Virus record (IMG/VR): IMGVR_UViG_3300046009_001310 | Location: 1 to 24,234 of that record | Strand: one strand, 5' to 3' | Source of the DNA: a virus | Length of the DNA: 24,234 bases | Shown: piece after piece, positions 23,455 through 24,234 of the stretch | Layout: every line of letters starts with the position of its first letter | Numbering within the stretch: position 1 is the stretch's first letter | The notes under the pieces: model-generated | Databases searched by the model: none | Seen by the model: only the letters and a program-made list of their open reading frames with translations | Told to the model about the DNA's origin: nothing | Made by a program: the position numbers and the translations under genes

Positions 23455-23613
23455 TTACGCCATCGGCCCGCGAGCCATCACGCCCTTGGTAGCAGCGCCA
23501 GTACCTCTAATCTTTATACCCGTCGACTTTACGTTTTTCTCAGGATACCCATTGTTTTTGAGATCAACCTTGGGCGCCGGAGACGGCTGAAGTTTGGTTG
23601 GCTTCTTATCCAT
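23455..23613 (-). CDS. Small basic phage protein ending in MARGPMA
   Basis: A 52-residue protein starting MDKKPTKLQPSPAPKVDL and ending in a Gly/Lys-rich tail that includes RGTGAATKGVMARGP. A longer reading frame extends upstream to 23691, but that extension lies wholly inside the preceding gene and is Arg-rich out-of-frame sequence. The ATG at 23613, one base after the preceding TAA (TAAcATG), is therefore preferred. The RGTGAATKG...ARGPMA tail is a recurring signature of small proteins next to the adaptor gene in aquatic phages. Function is unknown. Confidence 0.65.
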   Translation of the reverse strand: MDKKPTKLQPSPAPKVDLKNNGYPEKNVKSTGIKIRGTGAATKGVMARGPMA

Positions 23614-23614
23614 G

Positions 23615-23797
23615 TTAGCTGCCCCGGCCAGACTTCTTGTACGTAAACGACGACTTCTTCTGGTTTGCAACTTTGGCAAGGTTGCGGCCAAGCTGCTTCA
23701 TCTGAAGATTCGTTTTGCCGCCCTTGGCAAACTTAGTCGGCTTCTTGCCAGGGTGCATGTTGGCTTCGTGCTTATGCACAGCAGCTTTAGCGTCCAT
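23615..23797 (-). CDS. Small lysine-rich phage protein
   Basis: A 60-residue, strongly basic protein opening with MDAKAAVHKHE. It contains HPGKKPTK and a GRNLAKVANQKK stretch and ends in KSGRGS. Very short basic proteins of this type, with the HKHE...HPG opening, recur near the connector genes of uncultured aquatic phages. I know no experimentally assigned function. It starts at an ATG with a GAGGA Shine-Dalgarno. It shares the KKPTK string with the next small protein, which might reflect a common origin or simply similar composition. DNA binding or a head-interior role is possible from the charge but not shown. Confidence 0.65.
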   Translation of the reverse strand: MDAKAAVHKHEANMHPGKKPTKFAKGGKTNLQMKQLGRNLAKVANQKKSSFTYKKSGRGS

Positions 23798-23803
23798 GAT
23801 AAT

Positions 23804-23808
23804 TCCTC
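23804..23808 (-). promoter_or_regulatory. Shine-Dalgarno site for the 60-residue basic protein
   Basis: GAGGA on the minus strand lies 6 nt before the ATG at 23797 and overlaps the TGA stop of the preceding gene. This supports the start chosen and suggests coupled translation. Confidence 0.6.
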
Positions 23809-24196
23809 ACGTAGTTGTAACCGTTACTGTACCAACAGATGTCAGAGCAACCAAGTAATTTGGAGTGAGAGGCGCATCAAATCCGCTCGCTCCGCCTACT
23901 GGATTCCATCCCCACTGAATGTCTCTTGAGCCACCCGTGGGGTTGCCCGCCAAATTCACGCCCGCAGTTACGTACGTTGAGTCTCGACGCGGGTTACGCA
24001 GCGCCTGCGGATCGTCAACCGGATACATACCCAACTGCAACTGCGGATGATCAGGCGACCAGCACTCAGGACATACCAACTTATTAACGCGTTTTGTCTT
24101 GACGACAAGTTCGCTTAACTGCCGCAACTTGTACCTAAAGCCGCAGATGTCGCAAATGGCAATTGCAATCTTGCCAGAAGCATATCTGTTGCCCAT
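23807..24196 (-). CDS. Zinc-ribbon-like phage virion-region protein
   Basis: A 129-residue protein. It carries two CxxC pairs, CDIC at residues 15-18 and CPEC at 42-45, separated by a basic stretch. This is the geometry of a four-cysteine zinc ribbon or rubredoxin-like knuckle. The second pair is followed by a WSPDHPQ segment and a Pro/Arg-rich stretch, a combination I recognise from head-tail regions of uncultured aquatic phages. The C-terminal half (from about residue 75) is Gly/Asn/Thr-rich and looks like an extended beta or tail-like region ending in a VTVTTT strand. It starts at an ATG directly after the stop of the previous gene. Its role is unknown; a small structural or DNA-contacting protein near the connector is plausible. 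Confidence 0.7.
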   Translation of the reverse strand: MGNRYASGKIAIAICDICGFRYKLRQLSELVVKTKRVNKLVCPECWSPDHPQLQLGMYPVDDPQALRNPRRDSTYVTAGVNLAGNPTGGSRDIQWGWNPVGGASGFDAPLTPNYLVALTSVGTVTVTTT

Positions 24197-24234
24197 TTAC
24201 GCACCGCTACCCAGAAATTGCCGACGCGGCATCC
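24197..24234 (-). CDS. C-terminal end of an upstream phage gene (partial)
   Basis: Only the last eleven full codons are in the window, ending PRRQFLGSGA and a TAA stop. The TAA abuts the ATG of the next gene with no spacer, which fits the packing seen at every other junction here. The other two minus-strand frames either stop earlier or read through into the next gene. Nothing can be said about function. By the usual late-gene order this could be a head or connector gene, but that is inference. Confidence 0.4.
   Translation of the reverse strand, partial: MPRRQFLGSGA

Noticed and set aside
23614-23691. Longer start for the MARGPMA protein at 23691
   Set aside because: The added 26 residues lie inside the preceding gene and are Arg-rich out-of-frame sequence. 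The ATG at 23613, one base after the previous stop, fits the local packing better.
1-24234. CRISPR array, tRNA or IS element
   Set aside because: Repeats here are coding, in frame and without spacer structure. I saw no tRNA cloverleaf signature and no transposase or terminal inverted repeats.

Overview
This window is a tail, lysis and internal-protein segment of a tailed double-stranded DNA phage (Caudoviricetes). All 21 recognised genes lie on the minus strand and are read from the right edge (24234) to the left edge (1). The proteins match families I know mainly from uncultured aquatic (freshwater or marine) phages: a SU10-type neck adaptor, a P22 gp10/nozzle-like tail protein, fibres with NGGTG and GTGASGTWGI repeats, and a GH108 endolysin next to a GTA-type holin. 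No tape-measure, sheath or baseplate gene is visible, so a short-tailed (podovirus-like) virion is the best guess. The endolysin and holin types suggest a Gram-negative host, but the species cannot be named. There is no tRNA, integrase, transposase, CRISPR or reverse transcriptase.

Layout in transcription order. (1) Neck block, 24234-22543: the tail end of an upstream gene, a four-cysteine zinc-ribbon-like protein, two very small basic proteins, and the head-tail adaptor with an inserted beta module. Terminase, portal and capsid genes would be expected just beyond the right edge. (2) Tail and fibre block, 22546-14387: two small virion proteins, a 404-residue protein made of 20- and 11-residue repeats, and a 1963-residue fibre. 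(3) Small-gene and lysis block, 14384-12483: two short fibre-linked proteins (58 and 54 residues), a 29-residue membrane peptide, a membrane-anchored protein with a cysteine pair, a holin and an endolysin. (4) Second tail block, 12481-6088: a 604-residue fibre, a seven-bladed propeller protein, a short helical protein, a P22 gp10/nozzle-like protein, and a protein with a lectin-like fold. (5) Positions 6072-1: one uninterrupted reading frame of 2024 codons that runs off the left edge. It encodes a giant repeat-rich protein that is probably an internal or ejected virion protein.

Genes are packed extremely tightly: the largest gap is 15 nt, and most junctions are 4-nt ATGA/GTGA overlaps or gaps of 0-10 nt. 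There is therefore no room for intergenic promoters or terminators, and the window reads as part of one long late transcript with translational coupling. No stretch longer than 300 bases lacks a gene. The points most worth checking are the mosaic giant protein (dockerin-like calcium loop, HYLxxGxxEG motif, three tandem repeat families), the adaptor insertion, the closed seven-blade propeller, the synonymously diverged twin repeats in the second fibre, and the unexpectedly frequent palindrome CAATATTG.
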